A stretch of 64,000 bases of DNA from positions 3,968,001 to 4,032,000 of the forward strand of contig NZ_CP091285.1 of the NCBI RefSeq assembly GCF_021650975.2. Direction: 5' to 3'. The stretch comes from Flavobacterium jumunjinense. Its GTDB lineage: Bacteria; Bacteroidota; Bacteroidia; Flavobacteriales; Flavobacteriaceae. The notes beneath the pieces are model-generated. The model had not been told where the DNA came from, made no database searches, and was given only the letters and a program-made list of their open reading frames with translations. The translations under genes and the position numbers were made by a program. Of the stretch, positions 1 to 9,510 are shown piece after piece (within the stretch, counting starts at the first letter, position 1; each line of letters begins with the position of its first letter).

Positions 1-473
1 TTATATGTAAAACGTTTACCCATATGTAAACGAACACCATCTATAATACATGCATGAGCATCTACATCATAAACAATAATATCATTTTTAGTAACCAAAG
101 CATCAATAGCAGACATTATACCTTGATAACCAAAATTCAATAAATAACATGATTCTTTTTTAACAAAAGAAGCTAATTCTTGCTCTAACTGTTCGTGAAT
201 ACTTGTATGACCACTCATCATACGCGCACCCATTGGATAAGCTGCACCATATTCTAAAGCAGCTTCTGCATCAGCTTTCCTAACTTCAGGATGATTAGCC
301 AATCCTAAATAATCATTAATACTCCAATTTAAAATTTCTTTTCCATGAAACTTCATTCTCGGTCCTAAATCTCCCTCTAATTTAGGAAAAACAAAGTATC
401 CTTCTGCTTGTGAAGCCCATTTTCCTAGAGGACCTTTATTATTTTGTATTCTCTCAAATAAATCTTTTACCAT
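1..473 (-). CDS. AONS/serine palmitoyltransferase-family PLP enzyme (3' part missing)
   Basis: N-terminal ~157 residues of a fold-type I PLP enzyme of the alpha-oxoamine synthase group (8-amino-7-oxononanoate synthase, glycine C-acetyltransferase, serine palmitoyltransferase), which condense an amino acid with an acyl thioester. The translation starts MVKDLFERIQ and contains the family stretches NDYLGLANHPEV, GARMMSGH and LNFGYQGIMSAIDAL. The PLP lysine lies beyond the window edge. In Flavobacteria this type is a candidate for sphingolipid synthesis, but the exact substrate cannot be read from this part. A second in-frame ATG at 483-485 would add four residues; I prefer 473 because family members usually begin MVKDLFERI. 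A TAnnTTTG element lies at 498-505. Confidence 0.85.
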   Translation of the reverse strand, partial: MVKDLFERIQNNKGPLGKWASQAEGYFVFPKLEGDLGPRMKFHGKEILNWSINDYLGLANHPEVRKADAEAALEYGAAYPMGARMMSGHTSIHEQLEQELASFVKKESCYLLNFGYQGIMSAIDALVTKNDIIVYDVDAHACIIDGVRLHMGKRFTY

Positions 474-497
474 AATATTTTTCATTTTGAAAACGTG

Positions 498-505
498 CAA
501 AAATA
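498..505 (-). promoter_or_regulatory. -7 promoter element for the SPT/AONS-like gene
   Basis: On the minus strand this reads TATTTTTG, an exact match to the Bacteroidota TAnnTTTG element, 13 bases before the first possible ATG (485). Confidence 0.55.
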
Positions 506-652
506 AGAATAAATTACGTCCTAACATAATTTATTTTATATGCAAACGAGTAATCTAATTTTATTTAGTTGATGTAAACAGCTATAAATCAACAAAAAAA
601 AGCAATATTTAAAAAAATATCAGAAAAATATTTTTTAATTACATTTTTAGCG

Positions 653-660
653 TATATTTG
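653..660 (+). promoter_or_regulatory. -7 promoter element of a small RNA
   Basis: TATATTTG, an exact TAnnTTTG match on the plus strand. No plus-strand coding sequence follows; the next plus-strand feature is the structured segment at about 665-812. Confidence 0.55.
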
Positions 661-663
661 CAC

Positions 664-812
664 CAGAACGCACAGAAATGTGGTTACACGTTCTACTTTA
701 AAAGTCAGGGGCTCCACCTTGGCTTTTATGCTTTATACTAGTTTCTACAAAAAGAAGCCTATCTAATTTTTAATTATAAAGCAAAAAAAATGGTTTATTC
801 AAACCATTTTTC
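664..812 (+). ncRNA. candidate structured small RNA (6S-like?)
   Basis: Intergenic, non-coding on both strands. It begins about five bases after a TAnnTTTG promoter. Two hairpins are visible: AGAACG/CGTTCT (665-670 with 688-693) enclosing CACA-GAAA-TGTG (671-682), and a long stem of AAAAGTCAGGGG against ACCTTGGCTTTT (about 700-726). The transcript would end at the bidirectional terminator 786-811. Size, promoter and isolated position suit a stable regulatory RNA. Flavobacteria carry a divergent 6S RNA family (Rfam 6S-Flavo), which is one possibility, but I could not fold it into a 6S shape by eye and this identity is a guess. Confidence 0.45.
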
Positions 813-813
813 T
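786..813. terminator. bidirectional intrinsic terminator
   Basis: Stem AAAAATGGTTT (786-796) pairs with AAACCATTTTT (801-811) around loop ATTC. It is T-rich in both directions, so it can end both the minus-strand PLP gene (whose stop codon lies in the stem) and the plus-strand small RNA. Confidence 0.65.
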
Positions 814-2279
814 ACTAACTTCTTTTCAAAATTTGTTGCTTTTTTATGCACAAACTCATTTGATTTATTACTGTAAACATAATCATCTTTCCATTCATTG
901 TGATGTAATGCTAAATCTTTAATTGCTTTACATACATATTTAATCTCTTCTGTTGTTGTAGTTGGATGGATAGACATTCTTATCCAACCTGGTTTCATCT
1001 CTAAATCTCCTGAAGAAATTTTACACACAATATTACGCGAAGTTTCCTGATCAACATGCAATAAAAAATGTCCATAAGTACCTGCACAGCTACAACCTCC
1101 ACGTGTTTGAATTCCGAATTTATCATTTAAAATTTTAACCCCTAAATTATAATGTAGATCATTTATATAAAATGAAATTACACCTAATCTATTTTGATGT
1201 TGTGGAGCTAAAATATTAATATTTTCTACATTATCTAGTTCTGAAAAAATATAAGACGTCAATTCGTGTTCTCTTTCTAAAATATTACCTACTCCCATCT
1301 CTTCTTTTAACTGAATTGCAAGAGCCGTTTTAATTACCTGAAGAAAACCTGGTGTTCCTCCATCTTCTCTATCTTCTATATTATCTATATAGTGATGTTC
1401 CCCCCAAGGATTTGTCCATCTTACAGTTCCTCCACCTGGACAGTCAGGAATATTATTTTTATATAAATTTTTATTAAAAACCATAACTCCACATGTACCA
1501 GGACCACCTAAAAATTTATGAGGCGAAAAGAATATTGCATCTAAATAGGAATCATGTTTTTCAGAATGCATATCAATCTCCACATAAGGGCCTGAACAAG
1601 CAAAATCAACAAAACAAACACCATTATTGTCATGCATTAGCTTTGCAACCTCAAAATAAGGCGTTTCTATCCCTGTAACATTAGAACAAGAAGTAATTGA
1701 AGCTATCTTAAAACTCCTGTCTTTATATTTCTCTAATTCAATTTTAAGATTCTCCAAACAAAACAAACCTTCTTCATTTGCTGGAATAACAACTACATCT
1801 GCAATTGTTTCCAACCAAGAAGTCTGGTTTGAGTGGTGCTCCATATGAGAGATAAAAATTATTGGTTTTAATTCTTTTGGAAAATTTGTAAATTCTTTTA
1901 AATTCTCAGGAATACGCAAACCTAAAATACGTTGTAATTTATTTACAACACCAGTCATTCCAGTACCGTCTGTTATTAATATATCGTTATCATTTGCATT
2001 TACATGCTTTTTTATAATATGTCTTGCATGATGATATGCCATTGTCATTGCAGTTCCTGAAACTGTAGTTTCTGTATGTGTATTTGCAACAAAAGGACCA
2101 AACTGATTAATCAATTTTTCTTCTATAGGACGGTACAAACGACCACTAGCTGTCCAATCGGTATAAATAATCTTCATTTGACCAAAAGGAGAGTCAAAGT
2201 TCTGGTTCACACCTATTATATTGTTTCTAAATTTATTAAAATATAATTCTAAATCTGTGGTTATTTCTGTTGTAGTCAT
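795..2279 (-). CDS. aminotransferase class V-fold PLP enzyme (cysteine desulfurase-like)
   Basis: 494-residue fold-type I PLP enzyme of the class V aminotransferase/cysteine desulfurase superfamily. The PLP lysine is in SPHKFLGGPG (about residues 251-260), preceded by CFVDFACSGPYVEID, where the aspartate binds the PLP nitrogen. A Cys-rich motif RGGCSCAGTYGH near residue 400 occupies the place of the catalytic-cysteine loop of group II desulfurases. It is longer than SufS (~405 aa). The substrate is unknown; a selenocysteine-lyase/desulfurase-like role is inference. It is a single gene with its own promoter (2299-2306) and a terminator over its stop codon. Confidence 0.85.
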   Translation of the reverse strand: MTTTEITTDLELYFNKFRNNIIGVNQNFDSPFGQMKIIYTDWTASGRLYRPIEEKLINQFGPFVANTHTETTVSGTAMTMAYHHARHIIKKHVNANDNDILITDGTGMTGVVNKLQRILGLRIPENLKEFTNFPKELKPIIFISHMEHHSNQTSWLETIADVVVIPANEEGLFCLENLKIELEKYKDRSFKIASITSCSNVTGIETPYFEVAKLMHDNNGVCFVDFACSGPYVEIDMHSEKHDSYLDAIFFSPHKFLGGPGTCGVMVFNKNLYKNNIPDCPGGGTVRWTNPWGEHHYIDNIEDREDGGTPGFLQVIKTALAIQLKEEMGVGNILEREHELTSYIFSELDNVENINILAPQHQNRLGVISFYINDLHYNLGVKILNDKFGIQTRGGCSCAGTYGHFLLHVDQETSRNIVCKISSGDLEMKPGWIRMSIHPTTTTEEIKYVCKAIKDLALHHNEWKDDYVYSNKSNEFVHKKATNFEKKLVEKWFE

Positions 2280-2298
2280 AGTAGAATTGATTTGACAT

Positions 2299-2306
2299 CA
2301 AAGATA
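2299..2306 (-). promoter_or_regulatory. -7 promoter element of the class V PLP enzyme gene
   Basis: Reads TATCTTTG on the minus strand, an exact TAnnTTTG match, 20 bases before the ATG ending at 2279. Confidence 0.6.
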
Positions 2307-2365
2307 CATTTTTTTTAAATTTTAATATTAAATACCAAATTAATTATTACTCTCAAATAGTTTTT

Positions 2366-2395
2366 ACAAAAAAAAGCTCCGATTTCTCGGAGCTT
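2366..2395 (-). terminator. intrinsic terminator of the T9SS surface protein gene
   Basis: Stem AAGCTCCGA (2374-2382) with TCGGAGCTT (2387-2395) and a four-base loop, followed on the minus strand by a run of T (2368-2375). Confidence 0.75.
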
Positions 2396-2424
2396 CAAAA
2401 TTCTAATTTAATATATATATGAAA

Positions 2425-5400
2425 TTACTCTTTAATAATTTTAATAGTTTGCATTGCACCTTCAATTTCAACATTAACGATATAAGCACCACTATTTAAT
2501 TGTGACATATCTACATTTACAGAAGCTGCATTTAAAGTTTTAGATAAAACTTCTTGTCCTAATAAATTAAATACTTTTACTGAAGTAATATCAGAAGTGT
2601 ATTCTAAATTAAGAATATCTTTTACAGGATTAGGATAAGCGCTAAATCCTGATAAATCAAAAGCTGAAGAACCTAATGCAGGATCTGTACCAACACAAAT
2701 ATCGAAAGTAGACGTTTGCCCAGCTGAAGAAGTATAACTATTCACTCTAACGTAATATGTTTGCCCGATAGATAAACCAGTTGGGTTACTAGTATTTGGA
2801 TCAGAACAAGAACCAGCTACTAAAGTTAATGTATTACAATCTGGACCAGTCCATAAAGAATGATACATATCAGTCGTTGAACCAGCGATATTTGTCAATT
2901 GAATTCTATGTGTTGCTTGAGTAGCAACAAAAGAATACCAAACATCATCATTTTCTGTTCCAAAACAAGCTGTCGCGTCTACTGATGAAGCTGTTGCTGC
3001 AAGAACAGTACCTGAAGTGACAGAACCACAACTATAATTACTATTTACCGTTAACGAAACAGCATTTGCACATTCATCATTTGCTGGAGGACATGTGTAT
3101 GTAAATGTTCCTAATGGCAAATCACAAGTAACATCAGAGCCATGATAAATAGTCAAGTTAACTGAAGCTCCATTAGTGAAAGGACCAACTGTATTTATTC
3201 CTGTAGCAGTAATATCCCATGTAGTAACACCATCAGAAACTGTAGGTGTTCCATCTCCTAGAGTAGTTACATCAAGTTCTACTGAAAATTGTGAATTTGC
3301 ACAATCTGACACAATATTTGTTGAAGCTAAAGTAACTGGTGCGCAAGTTGCAGCTATCACATTAATTGTAAAATCAGCCGTCTCCCCATAAGTACCACTA
3401 TAACAAGGATTTGAAGGAGATTGAACAACATCAGTAGCAACAATTCTCATTCTATGTTGACCTAATGATGTAGTCGCTGGCAAAATAAATGATGCATTTA
3501 GAATAGTTGTTGGATCATCTACTGATAAACCTGTATAAACTATTTCACTTGATTCAAATGTAAAATCATCATTTGCATCAATCCAAATTACAACACTATA
3601 ATCATATCCAAAACCAGTATCAAAAGAAATTTGCACATTATTATTAATACCCTGACTCATATCAACAGCAGTAGCTGTATGATCATTATACACAGGTGAT
3701 GTTGATACAGTATTTGCAAAATCTGTGGCAACAATTTGTACATTTGTTATTCCAACACCGTCAACCGAAGTTGGTGTTGATGGACAATAACACCCTGTTA
3801 CATTAGTCATATAGGTTATTTCTGTACAACCTACTGCATTTCCATTCGCATTATATGGATAAATAGTTACAAAATAATTTGTATTAACTAAACCTAAGTG
3901 ACTATATGATAATGCTGTCCCTAAATCAACATTATCCAAAACATCATTACCACCAGTAGTAGTTCCCATTGTAATTCTATACCCATCTGCACCACTTACA
4001 GCATCCCAAGAAATTGCTGTTGCAAAATTACCACATGAAGCGTCCGGAGTTGCTACAACATTTGTAGCGCAAACCGGTGGAGTTGATGGAGTTAAACGAA
4101 TTTCAAAGTTATCTATATAAAAATTAATATCTGCAGAACCATTAGCAGTACCTTCTACTACTCTAAAAGCAAATTTTACATTTTGTCCAGCATATGCATC
4201 TAAATCAATAACATTTGGAGTACCCGCAGGAGCTGGTACATTTGTATCATTATAAGTATAAAGTACCGTCCAATTTGTTGTTCCAGTAGTAGATATTAAT
4301 ACTTCTACATAATCATCAGCTTCCCAAGGTGTAGTTGGAGCAGCTGTTGTATTATATTGTGTTGCTGCAGCATCAAACTTTAATTCATAGCCTGTAACTG
4401 GAATAACAAAAGTAGGTGTAATTAACCAATCATTAGCACTCGCTAACCATATTTCATAACGAGCTGAACCAGTTGTTCCATTATTTCCAAAACCATCAGA
4501 TATCCATGAACTTGAACCATATGTTGAAGGTCCAGCAGTTAAATCACCATTATCTGCTTCTTCCCAACATCCAGGAACATAAGTAGTAAAAGATTCTAAA
4601 GCCGGAACAGAATAAGTAGCACATTCGGTCGTAAAATTCACTGGACCTAACCATGAACTTTTCTCTGTAAAACTACATACTGATCTTACGTATACTTCAT
4701 AAGTAGTATTTGCTGTTAAACCTCCAATTGAATAAGGGTCATTTGCATCTGCTGGTGTTCCATTAACTGTAGGAACCCCAGTACCTGGTGCTTGAACAAC
4801 ATATTCCCAATCAAAAGTAGAACCGATTTCTACCCAATGTAAATCCGCTGTTACATCTGTAATATTATCAACTGTTAAAGTAGTTGGAGACGGACAAGCC
4901 TGAACAATACCTCCTAAAACAACATTAGGAACATATGAAACTCTTGTACCACTTGGTGGTGTTGCTGGGTCTGGATTTGTATTGTCATTTGCATAATATA
5001 TACTTCTACTACCCGTTACGGCTGAGTTATAGAAATCATCCGAAGAAGAATCATAGCTAGCCATATTCTCATCTACGGCAATTATTAAATTATCTGTTCC
5101 ATTATAAGCAAATGGAGTATCCAATGTTATTGTTACCCATCCTGCACCTGTAACTGGAATTGTTCCAGTATATGAAGCCGTTAAATTTGTAACTGGTTCC
5201 CAATCGGTATTACCCGCAAATACAGTTTTTGTTGAATGTCCTAAATAGATAGTAATATCTTGACAGTTTGGTAACAATGACGTACCACTGAAATACCATT
5301 GTATACTATTAATATTCCCTGAAGCATTAATTTCAGAAGCTAAGTAAATACTTTGTGTATAGGAATAACCAAAATAAGGATCAAAAGGCACTGCTTGAGC

Positions 5401-5487
5401 TTCATTATTCCCAGCACCTATACTTACTTGGCTAAAACCAAGTATAGAAATAAAGAATAAAAAAATTGATAGCGTAATTTTTTTCAT
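2425..5487 (-). CDS. large T9SS-exported multidomain surface protein
   Basis: 1020 residues. A signal peptide (MKKITLSIFLFFISILGFSQ) is followed by beta-sandwich modules. An N-terminal domain of about 195 residues precedes a fibronectin type III-like repeat (PSPTTLTVDNITDVTADLHW...). Next is a MAM/choice-of-anchor-J-like domain (PGCWEEADNGD ... FYIDNFEIR, about 290-465), another Fn3-like segment, and a GEVED-type domain (VVIWIDANDDFTFESSEIVYTG, about 600-700). A Cys-containing jelly-roll-like domain starts NDECANAV. The C-terminus is a Por secretion sorting domain (FSAYPNPVKDILNLEY ... GAYIVNVEIEGAMQTIKIIKE). Such proteins cross the outer membrane by type IX secretion and act as adhesins or matrix proteins; no catalytic domain is visible. 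It is monocistronic with a strong terminator. Confidence 0.85.
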   Translation of the reverse strand: MKKITLSIFLFFISILGFSQVSIGAGNNEAQAVPFDPYFGYSYTQSIYLASEINASGNINSIQWYFSGTSLLPNCQDITIYLGHSTKTVFAGNTDWEPVTNLTASYTGTIPVTGAGWVTITLDTPFAYNGTDNLIIAVDENMASYDSSSDDFYNSAVTGSRSIYYANDNTNPDPATPPSGTRVSYVPNVVLGGIVQACPSPTTLTVDNITDVTADLHWVEIGSTFDWEYVVQAPGTGVPTVNGTPADANDPYSIGGLTANTTYEVYVRSVCSFTEKSSWLGPVNFTTECATYSVPALESFTTYVPGCWEEADNGDLTAGPSTYGSSSWISDGFGNNGTTGSARYEIWLASANDWLITPTFVIPVTGYELKFDAAATQYNTTAAPTTPWEADDYVEVLISTTGTTNWTVLYTYNDTNVPAPAGTPNVIDLDAYAGQNVKFAFRVVEGTANGSADINFYIDNFEIRLTPSTPPVCATNVVATPDASCGNFATAISWDAVSGADGYRITMGTTTGGNDVLDNVDLGTALSYSHLGLVNTNYFVTIYPYNANGNAVGCTEITYMTNVTGCYCPSTPTSVDGVGITNVQIVATDFANTVSTSPVYNDHTATAVDMSQGINNNVQISFDTGFGYDYSVVIWIDANDDFTFESSEIVYTGLSVDDPTTILNASFILPATTSLGQHRMRIVATDVVQSPSNPCYSGTYGETADFTINVIAATCAPVTLASTNIVSDCANSQFSVELDVTTLGDGTPTVSDGVTTWDITATGINTVGPFTNGASVNLTIYHGSDVTCDLPLGTFTYTCPPANDECANAVSLTVNSNYSCGSVTSGTVLAATASSVDATACFGTENDDVWYSFVATQATHRIQLTNIAGSTTDMYHSLWTGPDCNTLTLVAGSCSDPNTSNPTGLSIGQTYYVRVNSYTSSAGQTSTFDICVGTDPALGSSAFDLSGFSAYPNPVKDILNLEYTSDITSVKVFNLLGQEVLSKTLNAASVNVDMSQLNSGAYIVNVEIEGAMQTIKIIKE

Positions 5488-5968
5488 AATATATTAAGAA
5501 TTTGTTAAGTTTTGGCTAATATAATTAAAATATTATTCAATCCCATTTAAACTCTTAAAAATATCGACATAATGCATAAAATATAGCTGAAATGCAAAAA
5601 AAGGAGATTTAAACAAACAACAAGTCATATAATATGTAAGAATAATTGCAACAAAAAACATTATTTAATATATAAAATTTGATTTGATAATTGAATCTTT
5701 TTTATAAGTACATCGGATAAATCATCTCTTTATTTTAGAATAATTTACTTTTATGCATTAGCAAAAGTTCTTCATTTAATAATTAAAACTATATATTTAA
5801 GTGTTTACAACAATAGAAAGAAGGCTTAATGATTTAAAATTGCTTGATTCTATTTTACAAGTTTTATCATTTGCTTTTTGTATCTTCGCCTCAAATTATG
5901 AACTGTGTTTAGTAGGTTATTATGAATCTGCTCAATATGATTCACAAAACTAAAGAAAAGTATACATT
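5488..5968. other. divergent intergenic region
   Basis: 481 bases between divergent genes. A promoter-like TATCTTCG (one mismatch to TAnnTTTG) lies at 5881-5888 for the plus-strand gene. A 16-codon open frame starts at 5922 and overlaps the next start codon as ATGA (5969-5972). I see no structured RNA, repeat or further gene in the AT-rich remainder. Confidence 0.4.
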
Positions 5969-6466
5969 ATGACGGTTCAAATTTGTTCATGTGAAGGTTT
6001 AAATGCTAAGTGCGAAAAATGTTTTGGTAGTGGCTATATGAATACTGAAGAAGCAAAAAAATCAAGTCCTAAACGTAAAGAATCGGTTAAAAAAGAAAAA
6101 CCAGATTCTTTTGTACAAGTTGACATGAGCTCTTTACAGCGAAAAGAAATTCAAAATATAATAGATAAAATTATCACTAGTTTAGATTTAAAATCGATGC
6201 AACAAATGCGTATGCTTCATTCTATTCCATTCAACACTACTACTTTTAGAAGAGATTTCAAAGATAAATTTGAAAGCTTGAGAATTATGGAAAATGAAAA
6301 ACGCAACTTAAGAAGTGAATTAAATAGTCTTTTAAAAGAGTTAGCCAGTAGTAATTTCAGTAGTCATATAAAATTCAATCATTTACTATCTGATAAAGAT
6401 ATTGATGTTACTTCAAACCGAGAACTTAAAACTTTATTAAGAGAATACAAGAAACTTAAAAAATAA
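5969..6466 (+). CDS. small Cys-motif (zinc-ribbon-like) protein of unknown function
   Basis: 165 residues. The N-terminus MTVQICSCEGLNAKCEKCFGSGYM has a CxC...CxxCxGSG arrangement resembling half of a DnaJ-type zinc-binding module (positions 6-22). A Lys/Ser-rich linker follows (about 28-50), then a charged helical region with IDKIITSLDLKSMQQMRMLHSIPFNTTTFRRDFKDKFESLRIMENEKRNLRSE. No signal peptide, so cytoplasmic. I do not recognise the helical part. A short upstream frame overlaps its start codon. It ends at a bidirectional terminator shared with valS. Confidence 0.65.
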   Translation: MTVQICSCEGLNAKCEKCFGSGYMNTEEAKKSSPKRKESVKKEKPDSFVQVDMSSLQRKEIQNIIDKIITSLDLKSMQQMRMLHSIPFNTTTFRRDFKDKFESLRIMENEKRNLRSELNSLLKELASSNFSSHIKFNHLLSDKDIDVTSNRELKTLLREYKKLKK

Positions 6467-6485
6467 TACGTTTATAAGTAAACAC

Positions 6486-6519
6486 AAAAAAGAACAATCT
6501 TTAAAGATTGTCCTTTTTT
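6486..6519. terminator. bidirectional terminator between convergent genes
   Basis: AAAAAAG...ACAATCTTT (6486-6502) against AAAGATTGT...CTTTTTT (6503-6519). It serves the plus-strand Cys-motif gene and minus-strand valS. Confidence 0.7.
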
Positions 6520-6542
6520 GTAACTATTAAAATTTTTTATTA

Positions 6543-9170
6543 TTATTTCAAACTCATCAAACTTTGCTCAATTGTTGCAATTTTTGCTAAAGCATCTGCT
6601 TCTTTGTTTCTTTCGTTTGCAATTACTTGTTCTGGTGCTCCAGCAACAAATTTTTCGTTTTTTAATTTTCCTTGTACCGACCTTAAGAAACCCTGAGTGT
6701 ATTTTAATTCTGCTTCTAATTTTTCAATTTCGGCAGCTACATCAATATTTCCTGCAATTGGAATAAAATACTCATTCGATTTTACTCTGTAAGTCAATGT
6801 TCCATCAACTGCTTCGGTAACATATTCTAAACTTTCAATGTTACCCAGCTTTAAAATAACAGCATCAAAAGTAGTAGCTACTTTTTCGTTATTGATTACT
6901 TTTAAATCAATACTGTCTTTATTTGTAATATTTTTTTGTTTACGAATTGTTCTGATTCCAGCTACAACTTCAGTAACAAAATCAAACTCAGTGATTAAAT
7001 CAGCATTTGTATTTTGCATTGTTGGCCAAGTAGCAACAATTAATGCTTCTTCTGGAGTTCTTTCTGCAATATATTGCCAAATTTCTTCCGTTAAGAAAGG
7101 CATAAATGGATGTAATAATTTCAAGTTAGCTTCTAACAGTTCTATTGCTTTATCAAATGTTGCTTTGTCAATCGGTTGTTGATAAGCTGGTTTTATAATT
7201 TCCAAAAACCAAGAACAGAAATCGTCCCAAACTAGTTTATAAATGCTCATTAAAGCATCAGACAATCTATATTTTTCAAAATTATCTTCAATTTCAGCTA
7301 AAGTTTGTTGCAACTTCGCTTCGTACCAATCAATCGCTATTTTTGATGCTTCTGGTTGCGCAATATCAGCTACTTCCCAACCTTTGATTAATCTGAATGC
7401 ATTCCAAATTTTATTCGCGAAAGCTTTACCATTATTACATAATTCTTCATCGAACATGATATCATTTCCTGCTGAAGCACTTAAAAGCAATCCAACACGA
7501 ACTCCATCAGCACCAAACTTCTGAATTAACTCTAACGGATCTGGAGAATTTCCTAATGATTTTGACATCTTACGACGTTGTTTATCACGAACTAATCCTG
7601 TTAAATATACATTATTAAATGGTTTTTTTCCAGTGTATTCATAACCTGCAATAATCATACGTGCTACCCAGAAAAATAAAATATCTGGACCAGTTACTAA
7701 ATCATTTGTAGGATAATAGTATTTAAAATCTTCACTTTCTGGATCTAGAATTCCTCCAAAAACAGCCATTGGCCATAACCATGACGAGAACCAAGTATCA
7801 AGCGCATCAGCGTCTTGCTTTAAGTCGCTAGTTGTTAGTTGTTGATTGTTGGTTGCCTTTTTTGCTAATTCTAAAGCATCTTCTATGTTTTCTGCGACTA
7901 CGAAATCTTCTTTTCCATCGCCATAGAAATAAGCAGGAATTTGTTGTCCCCACCACAATTGACGTGAAATATTCCAATCTCTAATATTTTCTAACCAATG
8001 GCGGTAAGTATTATTAAATTTACTTGGATATAATTTTACTTCTTCAGTTTCTAAAACGGCTTTAATGGCTGGTTTAACTAAATCTTCCATTTTTAAGAAC
8101 CATTGATCTGATAATCTTGGTTCAATAACAGCTTTAGTTCTTTCTGAAGTTCCTACTTTGTTCATGTGGATTTCAGTTTTCACTAAAACACCACTCGTTT
8201 CTAATTCTTTAGCCACTTCTTCACGAGCTAAAAATCTATCTTGTCCTTGAAAATGTAAACCAAAACTGTTTAACGAAGCATCTTCATTAAAAATATCTAT
8301 GATTTCAAGGTTGTGTTTGTTTCCAAGTTCTTTATCATTAACATCGTGAGCTGGTGTTACTTTTAAACAACCTGTTCCAAATTCGATATCAACATATTCA
8401 TCTTCTATAATAGGAATAACTCTGTTACAAATAGGAACAATAGCTTTTTTTCCTTTTAAATGCGTAAAACGCTCATCGTTAGGATTGATACAAATGGCAG
8501 TATCTCCAAAAATAGTTTCCGGACGTGTTGTTGCGATCGTTAAAACATCGTTTGTTCCTTCAACTTTATAATTGATGTAATATAACTTACCTTGACGTTC
8601 TTCGTGAATTACTTCTTCATCAGACAACGTAGTTTTTGCTTCTGGATCCCAGTTTACCATTCTGTATCCACGATAAATCATTCCTTTGTTATATAAATCA
8701 ACAAATGATTTAATTACAGAAGCTGACATATCTTCATCCATTGTGAACTTCGTTCTATCCCAATCGCAAGAACATCCTAATTGTTTTAGTTGTTCTAAAA
8801 TGGTTCCACCGTATTTATCTGTCCAATCGTAAGCATGTTTTAAAAACTCTTCACGCGTTAAATCGGCTTTATTAATTCCTTCTGATTTTAGTTTAGCAAC
8901 AACTTTTGCTTCTGTAGCAATTGAAGCATGATCTGTTCCTGGTACCCAACAAGCATTGAATCCTTTTAAACGTGCGCGACGAATTAAGACATCTTGAATA
9001 GTATTGTTCAACATGTGCCCCATGTGAAGGACTCCTGTTACATTTGGTGGAGGAATTACTATTGTATAAGGTGTACGCTCGTCTGGTGTAGAATGAAAAT
9101 ATTTGTTCTTCATCCAGTAATCGTACCATTTTTGCTCTACGTCTTTTGGATTAAACTGTGCTGGTATCAT
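6543..9170 (-). CDS. valS: valyl-tRNA synthetase
   Basis: 875 residues, the normal length. Class I synthetase charging tRNA-Val. HIGH-type motif HMGH at residues 49-52 in [17 protein letters not shown] at about 532 in [14 protein letters not shown]. The editing domain lies between, and [10 protein letters not shown] is present at the usual place. The C-terminus ends in the ValRS coiled-coil arm ([25 protein letters not shown]...). Oddity: around residues 439-448 the protein carries [10 protein letters not shown], encoded by short repeats of the TTAGTTGTTAGTTGTTG type that look like intergenic microsatellite DNA. The likely promoter lies at 9415-9422, giving a leader of about 240 bases that contains a structured repeat in antisense. 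Confidence 0.97.
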   Translation of the reverse strand: MIPAQFNPKDVEQKWYDYWMKNKYFHSTPDERTPYTIVIPPPNVTGVLHMGHMLNNTIQDVLIRRARLKGFNACWVPGTDHASIATEAKVVAKLKSEGINKADLTREEFLKHAYDWTDKYGGTILEQLKQLGCSCDWDRTKFTMDEDMSASVIKSFVDLYNKGMIYRGYRMVNWDPEAKTTLSDEEVIHEERQGKLYYINYKVEGTNDVLTIATTRPETIFGDTAICINPNDERFTHLKGKKAIVPICNRVIPIIEDEYVDIEFGTGCLKVTPAHDVNDKELGNKHNLEIIDIFNEDASLNSFGLHFQGQDRFLAREEVAKELETSGVLVKTEIHMNKVGTSERTKAVIEPRLSDQWFLKMEDLVKPAIKAVLETEEVKLYPSKFNNTYRHWLENIRDWNISRQLWWGQQIPAYFYGDGKEDFVVAENIEDALELAKKATNNQQLTTSDLKQDADALDTWFSSWLWPMAVFGGILDPESEDFKYYYPTNDLVTGPDILFFWVARMIIAGYEYTGKKPFNNVYLTGLVRDKQRRKMSKSLGNSPDPLELIQKFGADGVRVGLLLSASAGNDIMFDEELCNNGKAFANKIWNAFRLIKGWEVADIAQPEASKIAIDWYEAKLQQTLAEIEDNFEKYRLSDALMSIYKLVWDDFCSWFLEIIKPAYQQPIDKATFDKAIELLEANLKLLHPFMPFLTEEIWQYIAERTPEEALIVATWPTMQNTNADLITEFDFVTEVVAGIRTIRKQKNITNKDSIDLKVINNEKVATTFDAVILKLGNIESLEYVTEAVDGTLTYRVKSNEYFIPIAGNIDVAAEIEKLEAELKYTQGFLRSVQGKLKNEKFVAGAPEQVIANERNKEADALAKIATIEQSLMSLK

Positions 9171-9277
9171 CTATTATTAATTATTTATTTTTAAATTATT
9201 AGGTAAAGAAATAAAAAAATACTCTTTTTACCCAATGTCTTTTCTATTCTTTTACAAAAATTTTATGGCTTACTATC

Positions 9278-9343
9278 TAGCCCTGATGGAAGCGATAGCT
9301 TCCTGAACTTATTTCAGGAACTAAAGCGAACAGCAGGAATATG
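9278..9343 (+). ncRNA. Flavobacteria-type structured repeat (TAGCCCTGATGGAAGCG family)
   Basis: Begins TAGCCCTGATGGAAGCG and ends AGCGAACAGCAGGAATA, the conserved ends of an element I recognise from many flavobacterial intergenic regions. CCTG (9282-9285) can pair with CAGG (9334-9337). Inside is a perfect hairpin TTCCTGAA (9300-9307)/TTCAGGAA (9313-9320). It may correspond to the Rfam Flavo-1 motif, but I cannot confirm that from memory. It sits between divergent valS and the DUF1573 gene, antisense to the presumed valS leader. Confidence 0.5.
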
Positions 9344-9414
9344 GATAACAAATACAAGCTGCTTTTTCGCTTCAAAAAAATGAGTTTGGTATTATTTTTG
9401 ATTTGTATAGTTTG

Positions 9415-9422
9415 CAAAAGTA
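9415..9422 (-). promoter_or_regulatory. possible -7 element for valS
   Basis: TACTTTTG on the minus strand, an exact TAnnTTTG match and the only one I see between valS and its divergent neighbour. It would give a leader of about 240 bases. Confidence 0.4.
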
Positions 9423-9510
9423 ATGATATATGACAAAATAAAAAAAGTTAATTTAATTTGTTGATTGAAATTAAAAAATATATTTTTACATAAACACTTA
9501 AACTAGAATT

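Noticed and set aside
1493..1678. Plus-strand open frame inside the class V PLP enzyme gene, and similar open frames opposite other large genes
   Set aside because: Antisense shadows of well-supported coding sequences, without domains, promoters or plausible composition.
2425..5487. Internal repeats of the large surface protein as a CRISPR-like or DNA-repeat array
   Set aside because: The similarity is between protein beta-sandwich modules, with no regular DNA repeat-spacer pattern.
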